Below, piece after piece: positions 5,261 to 6,578 of a DNA stretch of 6,578 bases. The translations under genes and the position numbers were made by a program. The DNA is from Lachnospiraceae bacterium (GTDB lineage Bacteria > Bacillota > Clostridia > Lachnospirales > Lachnospiraceae). The notes below the pieces were generated by a model. That model worked only from the letters and a program-made list of their open reading frames with translations. It was not told the DNA's origin and made no database searches. Within the stretch, counting starts at the first letter, position 1; every line of letters starts with the position of its first letter. The DNA lies in the NCBI GenBank assembly GCA_003489085.1, contig DNJM01000056.1, forward strand, positions 2,315-8,892, in the 5' to 3' direction.

Positions 5261-6578
5261 CTATTCCTGGATCTGGTTTCTCTTTTTGATCACAAACAAT
5301 ACCAACAGCATCAAAATGATTCCCACCGGAAGGGAAATCCATGCGCTCTGCGTAAAGCCTGCCACAATATATGTGACAAAGGACACTGCTGCAGCCGTAA
5401 CTGCATATGGAAGCTGTGTCGATACATGAATCACATGATCACACTGAGCACCTGCCGAAGCCATGATCGTCGTATCCGAAATCGGAGAACAATGGTCCCC
5501 GCATACTGCACCTGCCATGCAGGCAGAGATAGAAATGATCATCAGGGTCGGATTGCTGTTTTCAAATACAGATACGACAATCGGAATCAGAATACCGAAA
5601 GTTCCCCATGATGTTCCGGTTGCAAAAGCCAGCAGACATCCTACAATAAAGATAATGGACGGAAGCATCATCATCAGACCTTTTGCACTCTGCTTCATTG
5701 CCTCTGCTACGAATACATCGGCGCCCAGTCCATCTGTCATGGCCTTTAAGGACCACGCAAAAGTCAGAATCAAAATTGCCGGTACCATAGCCTTAAATCC
5801 TTCCGGAAGGCATTCCATACATTCACGGAACTTCATTACCCGGCGGATCATATAGTATACTACGGTAAATACCAGTCCGACAAAGCTGCCATAGGCCAGT
5901 CCCTGTGAAGCCACACAATTGGAAAATGCCGTAATAAAATCTTCTCCTTCGAAAAATCCTCCTGTGTAAACCATACCGATGACACAGCTTACTACCAGTA
6001 CCAGAATCGGAAGCACCAGATCCATTACCCGTGCATTGGGCTTTTCCACTTCTTCTTCGCTCTCTGCCACTTTGGTTTTCCCGGTTGTAAACAGATCCCC
6101 CTGCAATGCATTCTTTTCATGCAGCCGCATTGGGCCGAACTCTACTTTCATAAGTGCCATGCCGATCATCATCACAATCGTCAGAATCGCATAAAAGTTA
6201 TACGGAATGGCATGAACAAAAATAGATAAACCATCTTCTCCTTCTACATAGCCTGCCACAGCTGCTGCCCAGGAAGAAATCGGTGCAATGATGCAGACAG
6301 GCGCTGCCGTTGCATCGATCAGGTAAGCCAGCTTTGCTCTGGAAACATTGTGCCGGTCCGTCACCGGACGCATCACGCTTCCTACTGTCAGGCAGTTAAA
6401 ATAATCATCCACAAATATCAGAACGCCCAACGCTATTGTCGCCAGCTGTGCGCCAATTCGTGTCTTAATATGCTGGCTCGCCCAGCGTCCGAACGCAGCT
6501 GATCCTCCCGCCTTATTCATCAGACAGACCATGGTGCCCAAAATCACCAGGAAAATCAGGATGCCCACGTTGTAGCCG
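5261..6578 (-). CDS. Na+/H+ antiporter, NhaC family (5' end outside the window)
   Basis: The visible 438 codons are the C-terminal part of a polytopic inner-membrane antiporter of the NhaC type, which exchanges Na+ for H+ (some relatives carry amino acids or other solutes). About eleven hydrophobic segments can be picked out. Family marks include the charged membrane motif LIFVDDYFNCLTVGSVMRPV near residues 53-72, TGTSWGTFGILIPI near 321-334 and the strongly conserved GDHCSPISDTTIMASAGA near 360-377. An acidic, presumably cytoplasmic loop (ESEEEVEKP) lies near 172-180. The frame stays open to the window edge (GYN precedes the first internal GTG at 6566-6568), so the true start lies to the right; a complete member would be somewhat longer. 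The end KKRNQIQE with TAG at 5261-5263 looks native. No terminator hairpin follows, so transcription may continue into the LysR-remnant unit. Confidence 0.92.
   Translation of the reverse strand, partial: GYNVGILIFLVILGTMVCLMNKAGGSAAFGRWASQHIKTRIGAQLATIALGVLIFVDDYFNCLTVGSVMRPVTDRHNVSRAKLAYLIDATAAPVCIIAPISSWAAAVAGYVEGEDGLSIFVHAIPYNFYAILTIVMMIGMALMKVEFGPMRLHEKNALQGDLFTTGKTKVAESEEEVEKPNARVMDLVLPILVLVVSCVIGMVYTGGFFEGEDFITAFSNCVASQGLAYGSFVGLVFTVVYYMIRRVMKFRECMECLPEGFKAMVPAILILTFAWSLKAMTDGLGADVFVAEAMKQSAKGLMMMLPSIIFIVGCLLAFATGTSWGTFGILIPIVVSVFENSNPTLMIISISACMAGAVCGDHCSPISDTTIMASAGAQCDHVIHVSTQLPYAVTAAAVSFVTYIVAGFTQSAWISLPVGIILMLLVLFVIKKRNQIQE

Noticed and set aside
5121..5342. Minus-strand frame of 73 codons across the end of the antiporter gene
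   Set aside because: It overlaps the antiporter C-terminus in another frame and has no start signal; it looks like an out-of-frame shadow.

Overview
The window looks like the chromosome of a low-to-mid GC Gram-positive anaerobe, most likely a clostridial gut bacterium of the Lachnospiraceae type. This is inferred from the style of the proteins (glycerol kinase, a Spo0B-type sensor kinase, an NhaC-family antiporter, lipoproteins with short MKK signal peptides), the purine-rich Shine-Dalgarno sites and the classic hairpin plus T-run terminators. No species can be named. Every supported gene is on the minus strand, so transcription runs from right to left.

Layout from right to left, in the direction of transcription. 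(1) 5261-6578: the 3' part of an NhaC-family Na+/H+ antiporter, cut by the window edge. (2) 4922-5170: a perfect-consensus promoter, a 31-codon remnant of a LysR-type regulator and a strong terminator, together a transcription unit of about 215 nt. (3) 2673-4843: what was apparently a redox/hydrolase operon, now heavily damaged. In order it holds a lipoprotein alpha/beta hydrolase that seems to have lost its oxyanion-hole segment, the first 17 codons of an iron-containing alcohol dehydrogenase, an unassigned gene tail, the signal peptide and first 30 residues of a flavodoxin, an aldo/keto reductase lacking its own start and fused to that signal peptide, and the last 60 codons of an FMN-reductase-like flavoprotein. 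A strong terminator (2587-2626) closes it. (4) 71-2423: a healthy two-gene unit of glycerol kinase glpK, with its own extended -10 promoter, followed 28 nt later by a GHKL sensor histidine kinase.

The most unusual part is region 3. Six or seven genes lie in normal operon order, but most have lost a block of sequence, and the breakpoints differ from gene to gene. Point decay (scattered stops) is nearly absent. One junction plus a one-base loss in an A tract leaves an uninterrupted 338-codon reading frame that would attach an aldo/keto reductase to a lipoprotein export signal. This is better explained by successive deletions in a former operon (or by assembly error) than by a new designed system. 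No CRISPR array, insertion sequence, tRNA or rRNA was seen.
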